From the NCBI GenBank assembly GCA_037576195.1, contig CM075101.1:38812001-38876000 (forward strand): 64,000 nucleotides of DNA. The letters are read 5' to 3'. The notes beneath the pieces are model-generated. The model was not told the DNA's origin, did not search any database, and saw only the letters and a program-made list of their open reading frames with translations. Both the position numbers and the translations under genes were made by a program. Shown piece after piece: positions 50,397-63,650 of the stretch (positions are counted from its first letter, which is position 1; the number at the start of each line of letters is the position of its first letter). The stretch is from Phytoseiulus persimilis (taxonomy: Eukaryota > Arthropoda > Arachnida > Mesostigmata > Phytoseiidae).

Positions 50397-52214
50397 GATA
50401 CGAGGCTTTTCTGGGAGCTTTCTCCACTACGGGTTCAACATTCCAGTAACGAATCCCGGTGAAGTCGGTGACATTCGCTCTCGGGTCAGCACAAACAAAG
50501 ACATGAACGAGAGTGATGGTATGATGCTCTGATTCAAATCTTCCAAGGGTTGACTCTCCGAGTTATTTATTTGAATCATCAGAAAGATCGAATCAGATGA
50601 ACAGCTTCGAACTTCCCTTCTTGTTACCAGAGCGATGAACGGCGTTTCTCGATATTCATAACCTAGATCTGATTTTGATGGAAATGGCGGTTCTCGAGAC
50701 TTGTCCCCCATAAGTTCGGTCACAATGGAACCCTCTGGGAGAGCGGATCAGTTTTCCTCGTTTTCGTCAACGGCGAAATGGTGGCAAATTTTTATGGAAC
50801 AAACGTTGATTCACATTCGGGCCACAAGAAACCACCTCTGATGACAATGTTTCAAGTGACATGGAATTATCGATCCGTGGTTTCGATAATTTCGAACTTC
50901 TTCTCGGGTTGAAAATATGAATGGATCCAACCCTCCCTTGATCCTTTCCTCAGTCTATGAACGCCATTCGAATAGGCCAAGTCAGGAGCGCCGGACTCCG
51001 ACCGACAGAATTCTACACCTACTCTCTCTCCGTAGCGGCCGCAATGGTTTGAATCCGGAAATGCTCCTTGGCTGTATAGGCCACCACCAAACGAGATGAT
51101 CAGAATTGATGCCGTCGGACGGGAATTCGGGAGTGAATCTCTCGATGAAGCTCCCCCTTATCACTCGTGAGGAAGAGCAATGGTATATCATCGAAGATCG
51201 GCGGAGTCGATGTCAGTTGTTCGGTTGATATTACAAAGAAACCAAATGAGCCGAACAAACAACTCCAAGGGCTCGTTGCCACTCATCGCGGCAATACAAC
51301 AGATCGTGGCATTCGTCTTCATAGGCTCACTCCTCGTCCATGGGAAAATCATTGATCTTAAGAGCCCACTTACAAGGTGTCGTCGTCAACCTTCGGTAGA
51401 CCATCAGAACCGGAGTGCCGCATACCGGCTGTGGCCTGCGTCGCTCTTCTCCCCAAAATGAGCGGTTTTAGCTCTGGGCAACAAACGATTCGGAAGGATT
51501 TCGACCGCCAGGATCAGGCGACTGCACCAGCCTCGAAAGCCTCGTTTCCCACATGAGCTCTTCCATGCGACCGCGGGAAGGCACAGGAACTGATGGTATC
51601 ATTGGGGAAACCTAGGAAACCTCGTGAATTTCAAGTCTGGCATGCGATACCGGATGCCCCATCAGCGGGGGTTTGTTTTATTTTGTGGAAAAAAACTGTA
51701 TGAATCCAATCGTATGTTTTGTATCAACAGACATCCCTATTACGTGGCGGTCCGAAACACTCGGACCAATATGAATATTTAGGTTCAAGATTGAGAGTGG
51801 AGCTGCTGTAATTCTCAAAAGCTGCACCGAATCGTCCTCACCTCATTCGCCAATTCAGAACAATATGAACGAGTTGGGAGAAAGGAAGGGTTGCTCACCC
51901 CGGTACGTTTCGTCCCACTTGCCACATTGGTAGAGCAAGGCAAGTTCCTCATTGGCTAAAACGCGAATACAGCGCACCTCCGCACGCATGCACTCGCACC
52001 GCTGTACAGACAAGCATCCAATCCAGCACAAAGCGACACTCTCGCACACGTCGCATAGAAATTTCACGGAGGGTGTACGTACAGTCCCAAATTCAGTTTC
52101 GGAGTCCCGGAACTTCACGCGGGTGGAAGGCATCGCTAAACGGCACAGCCTTTCCTGCTGCCGCCTGTTCCGCCCTTGGTGCCGTCATCAAAGCTAATAT
52201 ATTCGTTAATTACC
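50397..52214. other. Upstream region of dehydrogenase copy 3
   Basis: No separate gene is supported. Open frames are short and without domains. The last 280 bp contain segment B and should hold the promoter of copy 3. Confidence 0.5.
51934..52001 (+). repeat. Duplicated promoter-proximal segment B (right copy)
   Basis: Partner of 45993-46056, about 210-280 bp before the copy 3 start codon. The stretch of sequence identity suggests a retained promoter element. Confidence 0.7.
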
Positions 52215-55200
52215 ATGTGTTTCATTTTTGTTTTTGTCTCACTGTGTGTCGCTTTGTGGCTGTATGCTAAGATAACCTGCGGACAGTGTGTTTGTCCACG
52301 GGATCGTGTCTCTGGAAAAACTGTCGTGATCACCGGTGGCAACGGAGGTAAGACACGATTCCCAAGATCATTTTCAAAGCTCTGGCTGTTCTCATTGGAT
52401 GTCGATGTTGGCGTCGGGAGCGGTGGGTGCCAGGCTGCCGAACACTTGACACAAGAAGATGATCCTGGAGTCACCCGGCCAAAACCCTCATCCTTTCGGA
52501 ATCCTGTGAATGTTCACAAACTCGGCATCGAGAGAGTAGCTGATTCCTTTATAATAGTTTTCGCTCCTTTCGGCGGTAACTCGTGCAATTCTTTTTCATT
52601 GAAGGGATCGGACGATGTTGCTCGACGGAGCTTGTGAAAGGTGGCGCGAATCTGATCATAGGCTGCCGGAACACGGCTAAAGCTGAAAGTCTGAAAGTTG
52701 AATGCGCCAAAAAGGGCTACAAAGGTTAGATGACGTGCTTCAATTCATCTTCCCGACCCCTGAACCTGCCGAAGAATTTCTGTCGGGGGGCCCTCGAAAA
52801 CGTTTCCACTGAAGCCCGATTCAGAACACAATTAGCTTAGTTTTTGATGCCTTAATCATTTTATCAATAGGAACTGTGCACGTTTTGCATCTGAACCTGG
52901 AATCGTTCGCAAGCGTGCGCAAATTCACTGAGGAAATCGGGAAGATAGCCCCCACGGTGGACATCCTCATCAATAACGCTGCCATGGGAGGTAAATATAG
53001 TGTGAGCGCATCACGGTCTCATCTCCCGCGATGCTCATCGTCGATCAATTGCAGAGCATGGAGTCTGAAATCTGACTCAAATGATTCGAAAGATAATGTG
53101 CCACCTCGCTTTCGGTTTTGACCGTTCGGCGATGAGTTGGCCCGGTCCCTACAATGCCTGGATGTTGACTCATCCCCGGCCGAGACGGTCTAGGACCTCA
53201 TTCCAGTCGCGATGATTCCAGGAGCGCTGATGCGTCTTGTGGGTTCGCATCGTGAGAAAAACGAAAATTCTCTTTCCCTCAGTTGTGGATCCTGAGAACA
53301 ACAAAATTCTCATGGATTCCGTTCCAAATCCCAATTAAATAAACTGCCTCCAACTAAATGGCATCAACCTGTATGTGAGAAGGACTAAAATTTCGAGGGG
53401 CTCTGTCCATAGCCAGAGCGTACTCGTCAGAAGATTTCAAGGTTCGCCTAGTCCGACGTACTGTGATAAGCCGTTTGACCGGAAAATAATAGATTCGTCT
53501 CTGATAATTGCTTTCAGTACCAGACGACGTTGTCAAAACGGAGGACAACTTTGAAGCCACTTATCAAACAAATTACCTCTCGCCTTTCCTGCTAACTCAT
53601 TCACTCCTGCGTGAGTTGTTGTTTCCGTATCACAGCAGTTCAGTCTCGAGCTAGGCTCGAAAGGGAAGCTCTAATGTCTTCTCTGCAACGATTCCGTTTC
53701 CTCCCAGCAATCATCAAACGGGACGGAGGGCGGATAGTGAACGTTTCGTCGATTCAGCATCTGATTGGCTCGGATATTCGCCTATCCCGGAACAAAAGCT
53801 GTCCCCGACGAGTGTGGTGTTGGGGGAGCTTCGTATACGCGGACACGAAGCTCGCGGTCAACTACTGGACTAAAACTCTTGCGAACAAATTGGCTGGAAC
53901 CGGTAAGGCTCTTCGGATCTCATCTCAAATCATGTCTTCTCCACCGGCCTCGTGATTATGAACTGGAAGCAACACGCTCCAGATTCAGCTATTATGAATT
54001 CGTCCTCCCCCGAATGATCATGAGGTGACCAATACTGAAAAATAATCAGTTTTGCGAGAAAAAAATCAATCCTTCCCTCTCTTAAGGTATCACTGTCAAC
54101 TGCTGTCATCCAGGTTACGTTCTCACTGACATCTTCTCCTACTCGTTCGGGAATATAGCGCACTTCACGCTGAGACTGCTAGCACACGTATACGCCAAGG
54201 TGAGCGAAAACCGAAGCGTGTCACTGTGTCGCAAATGGTGGTTACTCGCTGAGCTTTCGGGTTTTTGCGGAAACGGCGCAGAGTGAGATAAAAAGAATCG
54301 TTAGCCCCTCGTTATCTGGGAGGACAATCGAAGGGGGGAGAAACTCAATCCCATCCCGACGACGCAGCAAGAAGCAGCGAGGACGGTCATTTCTGTGGAA
54401 GCTTCTGCGAGAAGCGCGTTGTGGCGAAGTTCATCGACGGAGCCGCGCATCGGCGCCACATCTGGAACGCACAGGGCTCATCATTGTCGCCGCAAGACGA
54501 GCTGCTGCTGCGTCCTGAAAATTCTCGATTTCCTCCCGAAGAACAGCATCAGATGGAGACCTTCTCAGATAATGAACTCTTGAGATAACGAGCTTGCCAG
54601 ATAAAGAGCCCATCACGTAACGAACTCGGCGGACTGCGATCTCATCTGATGCAGTTACACGAAACTAAGCTATTTAGCACGGTAGTCACGATAGCAGTTC
54701 ATTGAGAGAAACACGAAGAGAAAGGTTCGTTATCTGCGGGATTCCAGGGTACCTGGAAATTCGCAGCGAGTTTTCTCATCCACCACGAGAACAACCGCTG
54801 GAAATGCCAAAACGTTCGAGCGGAAAAATAATGATACCAACCGTTGGAGTCGGTGGGGAGCGCTGGAACTTGAGGAATCGATTACTTCCCATTGACCCCT
54901 TGCTCCCGAGCTCTCTGCGCTGTGGGCTGCTGGATCTGCCGAGCTCTCTACTTTTTCCCGAAATCCGATCACGATCCGAAACTCAGCTGATGATCGCTGC
55001 TAACTGGCCGATTTCCACGACACAAACGACGCGAAAAGTCGAAAATCGCAGCGGTTTTTACGACGAACACGACGTCGTTCAGCCTCATTATCAAAACTGT
55101 CACCGCCACTGGTTGGAAGAATCAGTTTTTCGGATAGAAATCGACGACATTGCGATCTGAGCGGTCTAGAGAGATCCTTAGAGAAGAGGGAAGTTTTCCC

Positions 55201-55778
55201 CAGTTGTCATGAGTTACGAGGCCCATTCCTTGCGTATAATGCGCTTTTCCTGGATTCTGAAGGAGGTCCTCGGTAAGGCTTGTCCTTCTGAGACGCGTGC
55301 TTTCCGCAGTAAAAAAAAAACAAAAATCGGCATTTGGAACCACACTATGTATGGATCCGACATGGGTTGTCCCATTCCAACCCTTGCTGCGGTCGAATCT
55401 CACTCATCTGAATGCCCACAGACTCCGGAAGAAGGAGCGCAGCCGATTCTCCATCTGGTTCTATCCGAGGATGCATCTATCATCACAGGTTCGTACCAAT
55501 TCATATCGTCGAATTCATGCCAACTTTTCAGGAAAACCAAGAGCCCTGACGCTTCTCAATGATGAAAACTCAATCATCCGAGTCGTGGACATTTCCAGTC
55601 AACGTCGTATTTCCGTGAGAAATTCTTTGAGGACTATTCCCTAAAACTGATTTGTTGTCCAGGCAAATATTGGTCCGACTGTGTCGTCGTGCGATTCCCG
55701 CGGCTTCCGTTCAAGAAGTCAACCGCAGAGATCTTATGGAAAAACAGTCTGAGTCAGTGCAATGTCAAGGACATCTGA
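52215..55778 (+). CDS. Membrane-anchored short-chain dehydrogenase (retinol dehydrogenase 11-14 type), copy 3
   Basis: Eight exons: 52215-52347, 52605-52724, 52871-52990, 53518-53610, 53708-53902, 54087-54199, 55422-55488, 55663-55778; 318 residues, the same total as copy 2 because exon 1 is one codon shorter and exon 3 one longer. Anchor FIFVFVSLCVALWLYAK, TGGNGGIG, GCRN, NNAA, IVNVSS and HPGYVLTDIF are present. The active-site Tyr and Lys lie in YADTK, so the usual small residue before Lys is Thr. The loop between the catalytic Ser and Tyr is rewritten: copy 2 has an Asn/Glu-rich loop, here it is basic and aromatic (CPRRVWCWG), which may change substrate entry. Intron 6 has grown to about 1.2 kb against 70 bp in copy 2. 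No stops or broken sites, so probably functional. Confidence 0.9.
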
Positions 55779-58700
55779 AAGGTGACGGAAATCACGGGGA
55801 TCATTGCATGTTTCCACCCGGGAGCTGGAGAGATGACTAGCAAGTGCCTTCGCACAGCTCCGATCGACTGTCAATAATAATGCAGATTGCCCTGCCGCGC
55901 CCATGCTGAAAAGGCAATCACGTTTGTAACGGCAAGATTGTATTGAACCCTCAAAGCACCCCGATCCGATCACCTTCGTTACCCGATTCTCACTTCGTCA
56001 GCCATGCGCTTTGACAATAACAATCTCCAGACGCTGGAGTACACTTGAGCTCCGGCACAACGTGCCGCTGAATGCGAAGCATTCCCAATATTCAATCAGG
56101 TGCCAACAAAAAACATTCAGATGTCATAATCCCAGACAAGAAAACTCCGAACTTTTGAAAAGTATTTATTAAACTCTCAATGATTGTACTATTCTAGTTC
56201 AGTATATTCCGCCTCAATGCCGTTATCATCGTCCCCATTTTTATCCTCTCCTCCTTCGCCACCTGGTTAATCATCGATTTGATCGGTTCGCGTAGTTCAG
56301 CCGCACCCAGAAAAATTCAGTACAATGAATATACTCGAACGTATACATATTTTTCGATCACTGAGGGCCTCGATCGTTCCTCTAGTCCAGTGCACCAGTT
56401 GAAATCGTTCACCGCCGGTTATTACAAATCACTCCGAATTGAGGGTGCTTGCCTTGAGGGATCCCACGCTACAAGCAGTTGGGTTCTCAAGAGGAGCTAA
56501 TAGTGATACCGCTCAGAACATGAGGGATGATTTGGTTACATTCAAATTTCTGTACGGCTGAGCTACGCAAGTCCGAGTTCAATGTCTTGAGGCGCAGGAT
56601 TTACTCGTCAAGGAAGAGATGTCTAGGAAACAATCCCCGTTGTAAGACCATCGTTCGCCCCTGGGTTTTCCTTGATTCCGATCGAGTCGTGGTCGGTTTT
56701 ATCATACCTATGAGTATTGGTTTATTAATGGAGAATCATGTCGTTACTGTTTCAATTTCCATTACTCATAGTTTTCCATTTCGGCATCTCCACCGATGCC
56801 CTATCTAACATCTGAACCTACAAAGAACTTCTTCTGCACCTCGTTTCTCTCTCTCGCTTTCGCTCTCTCTCCAAGTATAGTGTATGTACCCATTTCACCA
56901 GCATTGTCAACAAATGATTGTTGAGTTGGGATTCGACATTTCTTGATCGAGCACCTCTGAAACTTACTCGAATGAAATCTATGATTCGCTCTCGATAGTT
57001 GTATGAATAAATAGATTTCCGCAGCTAGTTTCTGAACATGACTCCTTCACTTCGATCAATCTTCCTAGTGGAGACTCGGACCGTGATTTCAAGCGAATGA
57101 TCATTCGGAGAGCCCAATCTGCTTTCATATTCCAGGAGCTCTCCGAAAGGAGGAGAGTGTTCATGAGTGAATATACGAGGACTGTAAGGACATGCCGAGT
57201 AGTCACAGGTAAATAGTGGGTTATCAGGTTCTCGTCTGAGATCAAGGTCAATGTCTCTTGGGCTCGTAAACCTAACGAGAAACCTACAAGGGTTCAAATG
57301 ACATCAATGGATCGCTTCTAGACCGAGTTCGGTATCGTTTGAGATAGTGTTGAACAGGGTGAACATTGGAGTGTCTGATTCCAAGTTCGGAGAAGGGTAG
57401 TCGCAGACGCCACGCCCTGGCACCACTCGTATTTGCGGGAGCTTGTTTTTGTTCGTCAGAGGTCACGTTGAATGAGCTCGATTTTGTAGGGTGATCCCAT
57501 GGTTCTCAGGGAATTCGTCGCGTTTGATTTTGGGAGTCTTGCGAAAAATTCTCGATTCAACACTGTGGAAGCTAGAGCCTCTAACGAACTCGTGCTTGAA
57601 AAATTGTCACACAACCTCAACTCGTATTTTATGATTGGTCGTTGGTGCCGGGAGAAAACAGGGAAGAAGTGTTTTCGAATTTGTTGGAATTGGGATTGAT
57701 TAGCGTAAGCTCCGACAAAGTGGCCCTCCCCTGCTTTCACAGCTCTAAGACAGCTTTGGATTGGCCAGGACATGGGTCGCTTCGAAGAATTTGCAGTTTG
57801 GGCTTCCTTAAGTTGGGAATGGGCTTTGTGTTCAGTCGTAAATCATTGTTCTTGGTGTTATCGCCGAGGTCGCTATGTCTTTGTTGGCGTTGCTCTTGTT
57901 GTTCTTGGTTTTGTTGCCATGCTCAACGTCAAAGTCAAGGTTTTCGATTTTTCCATTGCTTCATATTGCTTTTTATAGTGTGTGTAGAAGAGGGCCGATA
58001 TCCCTGCTGCTGAATTTGCTCGAGAATAATGTTTTGCATCAGAAGACGAGGCGCCTGCGTGAACGCTTTACGACAAACGTTTCTTGTTATTACTCAGCAT
58101 CCGTATGATCCACCAATCATAGCTTTCAAGGATCTGCTGATTGACGCCTCATTGAAAACTTCGAAACGTTGGATATCAATCCTCGCCTCCCGCTTCTGCA
58201 ATTGGGTTTCTATACAGCATAATCTATACAACAGTGGTAAGTAGGTAACAGCGACGTTAGCAACAATAGCTATGATGTATAAGTATTAACTGATAACTAT
58301 GGGTTTCGGTTCCAACAAGGTTTTTCCAATTCTCGGATGGTCGCAAACAAAAACAGTCTTCTGCGAAGATTCGGCGGCGTCGTAAATGTAGACTATGATC
58401 GCAGGGTGCCACCACTACGGCGAACTGTCATAACGAAACGGTCCCTAGCATAAATTGCATATTTATCAACGGTTCCTCATCGTAGACAAGAACACACCGT
58501 TGTTACTGAGGTATTTGCACTCTTCTTCGCTTAATAGATGATATAGTTCAGGGTTTGTCTGGAGCTCTCTAGAGTTATATCATCAGGGGAGCGAGGAATC
58601 GTCGGCAAAGAAACTCGAAGGCGAAATACGTGGATTCCGGGTTTCCGAAGCAGAACAGAGCGGTTGCCGGAGTCAAACTGGACGAAATATTTCATGAAAT

Positions 58701-59440
58701 TCGAGTCTGAATTCAGCTGTTCCGGAAACGCAGAAAGCCAGTTGTATCGGATGGAACAAAAGACACCGTCGAACAAAGCCCAGGAGCTTGCGTCGTGGGG
58801 AAACGAGATTCGAGAAGATTTAGATCACCGCGCCGCTGAATCGATCAATGATCATTCGTTGACGCCTGTTGGGAACATGAGAAGAACACTAGTAGGGCCG
58901 TGTGAGCACTGCGCGACACCTGCTGGCACACGTGCTCTCGGAACCGTGCACCCGCGCGTGGTTCTTTGCGCGCAGCTGCACTCACACTAACGGTCAAGAT
59001 GCATCGTGACACACATCGTCGTACAATGGCGGCAGTGTGTTCACGCGCGACCGGTATGCCTGACTGTGAAGAATAACGGCCTGTTCATGACGTTGTCATG
59101 ATAATAACCCCAATAACGAAATAGCGATGATGACCAAACATAATCCTTGATTTGTGGAGCCCGTCATTAGTTTTCGATCAGAGAATACCTGCCTGACACA
59201 TCTAGCAGATACAGTAGGCGGCGATTTTTGTCTAATTACTAAAATAATGTCGTCGGACCACACGGGCGGCCAGACAGCCGCATTCGAGTGGGATTCCCTT
59301 CGAATCGGGAATCTCACCGTTCACTGTTGTGGTTTCAAGTCAATTCGAAAGAGTTCTAGGGTTGTCGTAAGAAAGCGTTGACTCTTCATGTTGGTTCGTT
59401 TGATTCCTGCTGGAGGTTTTGAGCTCAGTTTAACGCTTCA
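55779..59440. other. Spacer between dehydrogenase copy 3 and the Ih channel gene
   Basis: No recognised gene. It should contain the 3' UTRs of copy 3 (plus) and of the channel gene (minus). AATAAA occurs on plus at about 57006 and on minus at about 56164-56169. Around 58531-58860 both strands carry open, mildly protein-like frames (58531-58776 minus, 58664-58990 plus), which I cannot resolve. 57640-58010 is Leu/Phe/Cys-rich and T-rich, and probably not coding. Confidence 0.45.
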
Positions 59441-62400
59441 CTACTTCTTACTGCCGGTAGTACTCCCGTCTTTTGATTTCGATGTTGCGGGTTTTTTTTT
59501 CGAATCGCTGCTTTCTGTCGAACTCTTCGGTAGCGCACCACTGACTGTTGTTGTGCTTGAATTTGGCTGCTCCGTTTTGTTGTTTTTCGCAGTGTTGTCG
59601 ATGACGACAACGACTGCGGCAGCGGGAGGAGCAGCTTTGTCGGCTACCTTGACTGTTTTCGGAGTATCCTTCCTCTCCTTGGGACTTATTGTAGACGTCG
59701 GCTTCTGTTCTGGATTCGGGAATGGCCCAAGATGAGACCCCGGCGCCGTCGGAATCGCTGAGCCTTGGCTCTGGCTTCTAGGATGCGCACTGCCCGATGC
59801 TGCTCCGATAGTTGACGGAGCTGTTTGCACAGCTGGGGTGGCGGGCGTCACGGACAAGGTCAGCCCGGCCGGGGACACAGGTGGACAGGGTGGATTGAAG
59901 GGTGCCATACTCGATACTATCGATGCCCGATGGAGTGACGTCATCGTCTGAGACGGACTCAAGATTCCCGGTTTCCCGGGATCCGGCGATGGAGCAAGTA
60001 TCTCCATCCGGGGAAAGCAGCATTCCGAACGCGGCCGGGGTAGTCCGCCGTAGCGGCTGCCCGTCTTGAGGAAGCCTTCGGGCCTGTCATCATCGAAGTC
60101 CTCCTTGTTGATAACCGCATTATCATGCGATAACAGCACCTCCACGGTACTCATGTCGACCTGCGGGATGGAAAGATTTCGGTTAGCGAGAGCGAGTCAT
60201 GGTAGGGATCCAGGCAGAGCTCCGCTCTGGGGACCTCGTTGTTCAGATCGCAGAGGGATTCCGGAGCGAATTTTCGGGGCCATGTTTTTTTTGAGGAGTC
60301 AGCCCCGAAATCTTTCATCCAAACACAAGAAGATACTGTAGCTAGGGAAGAGTCCAGATCCATCTGATCATTGAACGAAGATAGCGTATTTCCACAGCGA
60401 TAACCAGTACGAGTGCAGTGGGCAACGACCTATGGCTAGAACTGTCTACGTGGGTGGGGCGAGTGTGCGAAGCGCCCACAAAAACTACGAATCGTAGGGA
60501 AGCGCTGGTGCTCATCTATGAGTAGGCGAAGAGCTATCTGAAACACTATTGCTTGAGAGCTGTACAGAAGCTCGATGTAGAATTCTGAGGCATCCACCCC
60601 TGGATTACTCAGTCCAAGTTATCCCAGGAGGGTGAGCCTCCACAACGGTGCGTTAACTGTCGAAAAGTTTTCGTTGCTTGGAAGCGCTCCAACCTCATTC
60701 GCAGACCTCACGCTCTCGTGAAACCTGCTGTTCATAGAAGAGAAAACTCCCAATATCGGAGTGAATGCTTCTTTCCGTGTAACCATGTGCAGGACTTGTG
60801 CGCGTGTTCATTTCGAAGTGGTTGGAAACAAGGAGTCAATCGGCGGTCTCCTGTCGCCCTTGTGCGCGCAAAGGTTCCGAGTCGAGAAGTCCTCGAAACA
60901 GCCCCGGCGAAATTGAAATCTAAGGGCAAGATGAGAAAGGCAGAATGATCGAGTCGTGACCAGATGATTGAGTGGAATCATGAATGGTTATTGGTCCGTG
61001 TTGTGAACCCGATCCGACTGAGACGAAAACATGCCAGAGGCCAGACATGGAGGAGTGCGCGGAGGAGTCGAAAGAGAAGGCGATGATAGTAGTTGTCGTA
61101 GGAGTGGAGAGAGCCGAGCTATTGAACTGACCGTTGAGAGTAGTTACAGGAGGAGGATGAAGTGGCAAAGAACAACGCAGGAGGTAGGAGGTTCAGTAGT
61201 ACGTAAAGTAGTAGAAGAAGTAGAACTGGACACGACGTGTCACGAGCCGGGCCGACACGCTGCGGATGGGGTCTCTGAGACGGCCGTAGTTGCAGCAGAT
61301 TGCAGCCCAGTCAGTTTGTGTCTGCTCATGTCAGAGCTTGACTTCAAACAATCGTAGTTGACTGGCATCGGACTTTCGGTCTTTACTCTTGCGCCCGATC
61401 GCTTGATCAATCATCGTCATCTCGAACGGTGTCATCATCATCGTCAGGCTCAGCAGCCGTCATAACGACGTTCCTCGCATCATCGGGCGAGGAAACATCG
61501 TGCAGCGACGAAGACATCCTGCCCAATCGCGCGAGGTGGGGTATGCGACGCTAAAAAAGGGTAAGACAATTCAAGCTCAGCATCATCAAAGGCCTTGACC
61601 CAGCTAACCGACTCGGACTCCAGAGGAGCTCGACGTCCTCTTCAGATCCTTGGCGGCCTCGCCGGCAGCAACCCCGAGCAGGCTCCATGTCCTCGCCAAC
61701 AGACAATTTCGCCCGTGTAGTTTTGGCTCGGCCAACTATGCATTCTCCAGGAATCCCTACTTTTCTACCTCTCTCCAGGCACTACGATTCCCATTCGGAT
61801 GTTTCCTGTTCAGGCTGTGATTTGTTTCTGATTTCCTTGACCTAATCGTGCCTGTTGCGAAGAACCGATTCCCATCTTTCGGAGACCAATCGTTGCGAAT
61901 CAAGTAGAACCCTGCCTCTCCATCAGGTTGTTCGCTAGGAACTGCCCAACGCGAATGATGTCGTGTCGAACGGACGGCTCGAATGTCCTATTGTGTTCCT
62001 CTACTGTGGCACGAATGGCAGCAGTTTGCGTGATATTACCGAGGGAATGATATGTGTTCCGGTAAAAACTTCGGCTCGCTAGCTACCTGATGAGTTGTGG
62101 GCATCTATAGAGGTAGGTGACGTCATACTTCTTGGAATCAGTATGAACTGCTGATAGCTACATGCATCTGTTCTTTCGAGGCAGGTGTACTGATATTTTC
62201 AGACACTTATGGAGTAGATTGTTGCGAAATCGTTCGGGCTGGAGCTCTACGAGGGAAAATGTGCAATATCCTGGCAGACACTGTACCTTGAGCAAATCTC
62301 CGTCGGAGTGTTGACTGACGACGATACTGGGGTCGATGCCAATTTTATTCAGGCGTTCGGCAGCGATGGACTCCATGGTCCGCCTTACCAGCGGGTATTG

Positions 62401-63650
62401 GTCCAGCACCGTGTTGAAGTGTTCCACAGACAAAGAGAACAAATTGCAATAAGTCTCCGCCCGAACGGAGGCCACTCTTCGCGCGTTGGTCAAGAGACAG
62501 ATCTCGCCAAAGTATGAACCGTCACTTAAGCTGGTCGCCACTTCACCGCTCGCCGTTACGATATCCACGATGCCTTCCTGGATAAAGTACATCTTTGTAC
62601 CGATAGTTCCCTCTGGAAACGATAGAAGACCACGGCGGGGTTGGTTAACATTACAGAGTCCTCGGCCATACAGGAGAGGAACTCCCGAGGTCGGAATGCT
62701 CGCGGATTTGCATGGAATCCACAAGATTCGGGTGGTGCGTCGGGATTTTGTGGACAACAAAATTGCTCAAGGTCGACCCACCTTTGATTATCAAGTCTCC
62801 GGGTTGGTACACTTCATACTTGAGTTTCGTCACTACGTCTGAGACGAAGTCGGGATCAGCATTCGCGAAAAACGGCACAGACGCGACCAGAGAGCGACAA
62901 TTATAATTCACTACATCCTCGTGCAGTCGCTCGGAGAGTTCGTTGAGAATATCGTCTTCATTGAAAAATTTGCCCTGATATCGGTGCTCGAAATAATCCG
63001 CTATTCGTTGACGAAGGTCCCTTGGAAGTTTTCTGCACGACGAGCCGAGTTGAAGATGGAAGAAACGGAAAAGTAACGTCACAAACAGATACTTCCGTCA
63101 AATCGAATAGGCCATCCCGCTCCCCAGTGAGATCACTGACTGAAGTAAGCGCGGCCGCGCTCGTCCTCATGTGATGAAAGTACGAGCGATTGGCCGTGGC
63201 ATATGTCATCGTGTGGCACTGCACGGCAAACCTCAACCACACAGACTCAACAGACAGATTAGGCCAGAGATGCCGCGGCGGGGACAACATTCAAGGCAAT
63301 ATCTGCCTTCAGAAAAGCTAGGTTTGTTGTGATTCCGGAAGCTTCTTGATCATTGCCATAACGATAGGCTTCTCTCCACTCTCTTCTCTGACACTTGATC
63401 GTTTTGACAGTGATTCGTACAGGATTTTTACCGTCGCAGGTCTTTCAAGAAAATTTGCGAACTCACCTATAAGCCATGTATTCTTCAACCTGTTTCAGTT
63501 TCTCTCTATAATGTCGCCTAGAGGAGTCCAGCGACTGGATGAGGTTCGTCGTATGACCGAGAAACAGAGCGTAGCAAGTGGCGCCAGAAATCATTGATAG
63601 CAAGGTGAGCCACATGTCGGTCACAGATTGGGGCGGAAAGCGTCCGTACC
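59441..63650 (-). CDS. Ih: Ih hyperpolarization-activated cyclic nucleotide-gated channel, 3' part
   Basis: Pacemaker cation channel of excitable cells, opened by hyperpolarisation and tuned by cAMP. Exons seen, in order: 63650-63467 (starts inside the selectivity filter, GYGRFPPQS, then helix S6 with [17 protein letters not shown]), 63032-62782 (C-linker [20 protein letters not shown] and start of the cyclic nucleotide-binding domain), 62612-62287 (rest of that domain; [20 protein letters not shown] holds the cAMP-contacting residues), and 60160-59441 (Ser/Pro/Thr-rich tail with GLPRPRS, which recalls insect Ih tails). Phases agree, including the phase 0 join into the tail. Voltage sensor, S1-S5 and most of the pore lie beyond the right edge. 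The conserved part is nearly invariant across arthropods, so the gene is surely functional. Confidence 0.94.
61407..61550 (-). CDS. Possible alternative last exon of the Ih channel
   Basis: Within the intron between 62287 and 60160 there is an acceptor (pyrimidine tract then AG) followed in phase 0 by 47 codons and a TGA. The reading begins Arg-Arg-Ile-Pro and becomes strongly acidic ([12 protein letters not shown]). Phase 0 fits the preceding exon. It would give a short-tailed channel in place of the long Ser/Pro tail. There is no good donor before the stop, so a cassette exon is less likely. Prediction only. Confidence 0.4.
   Translation of the reverse strand, partial: RRIPHLARLGRMSSSLHDVSSPDDARNVVMTAAEPDDDDDTVRDDDD

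Noticed and set aside
57642..58013. Cys/Leu/Phe-rich plus-strand frame resembling a membrane protein
   Set aside because: Composition follows from T-rich low-complexity DNA; three frames look similarly hydrophobic.
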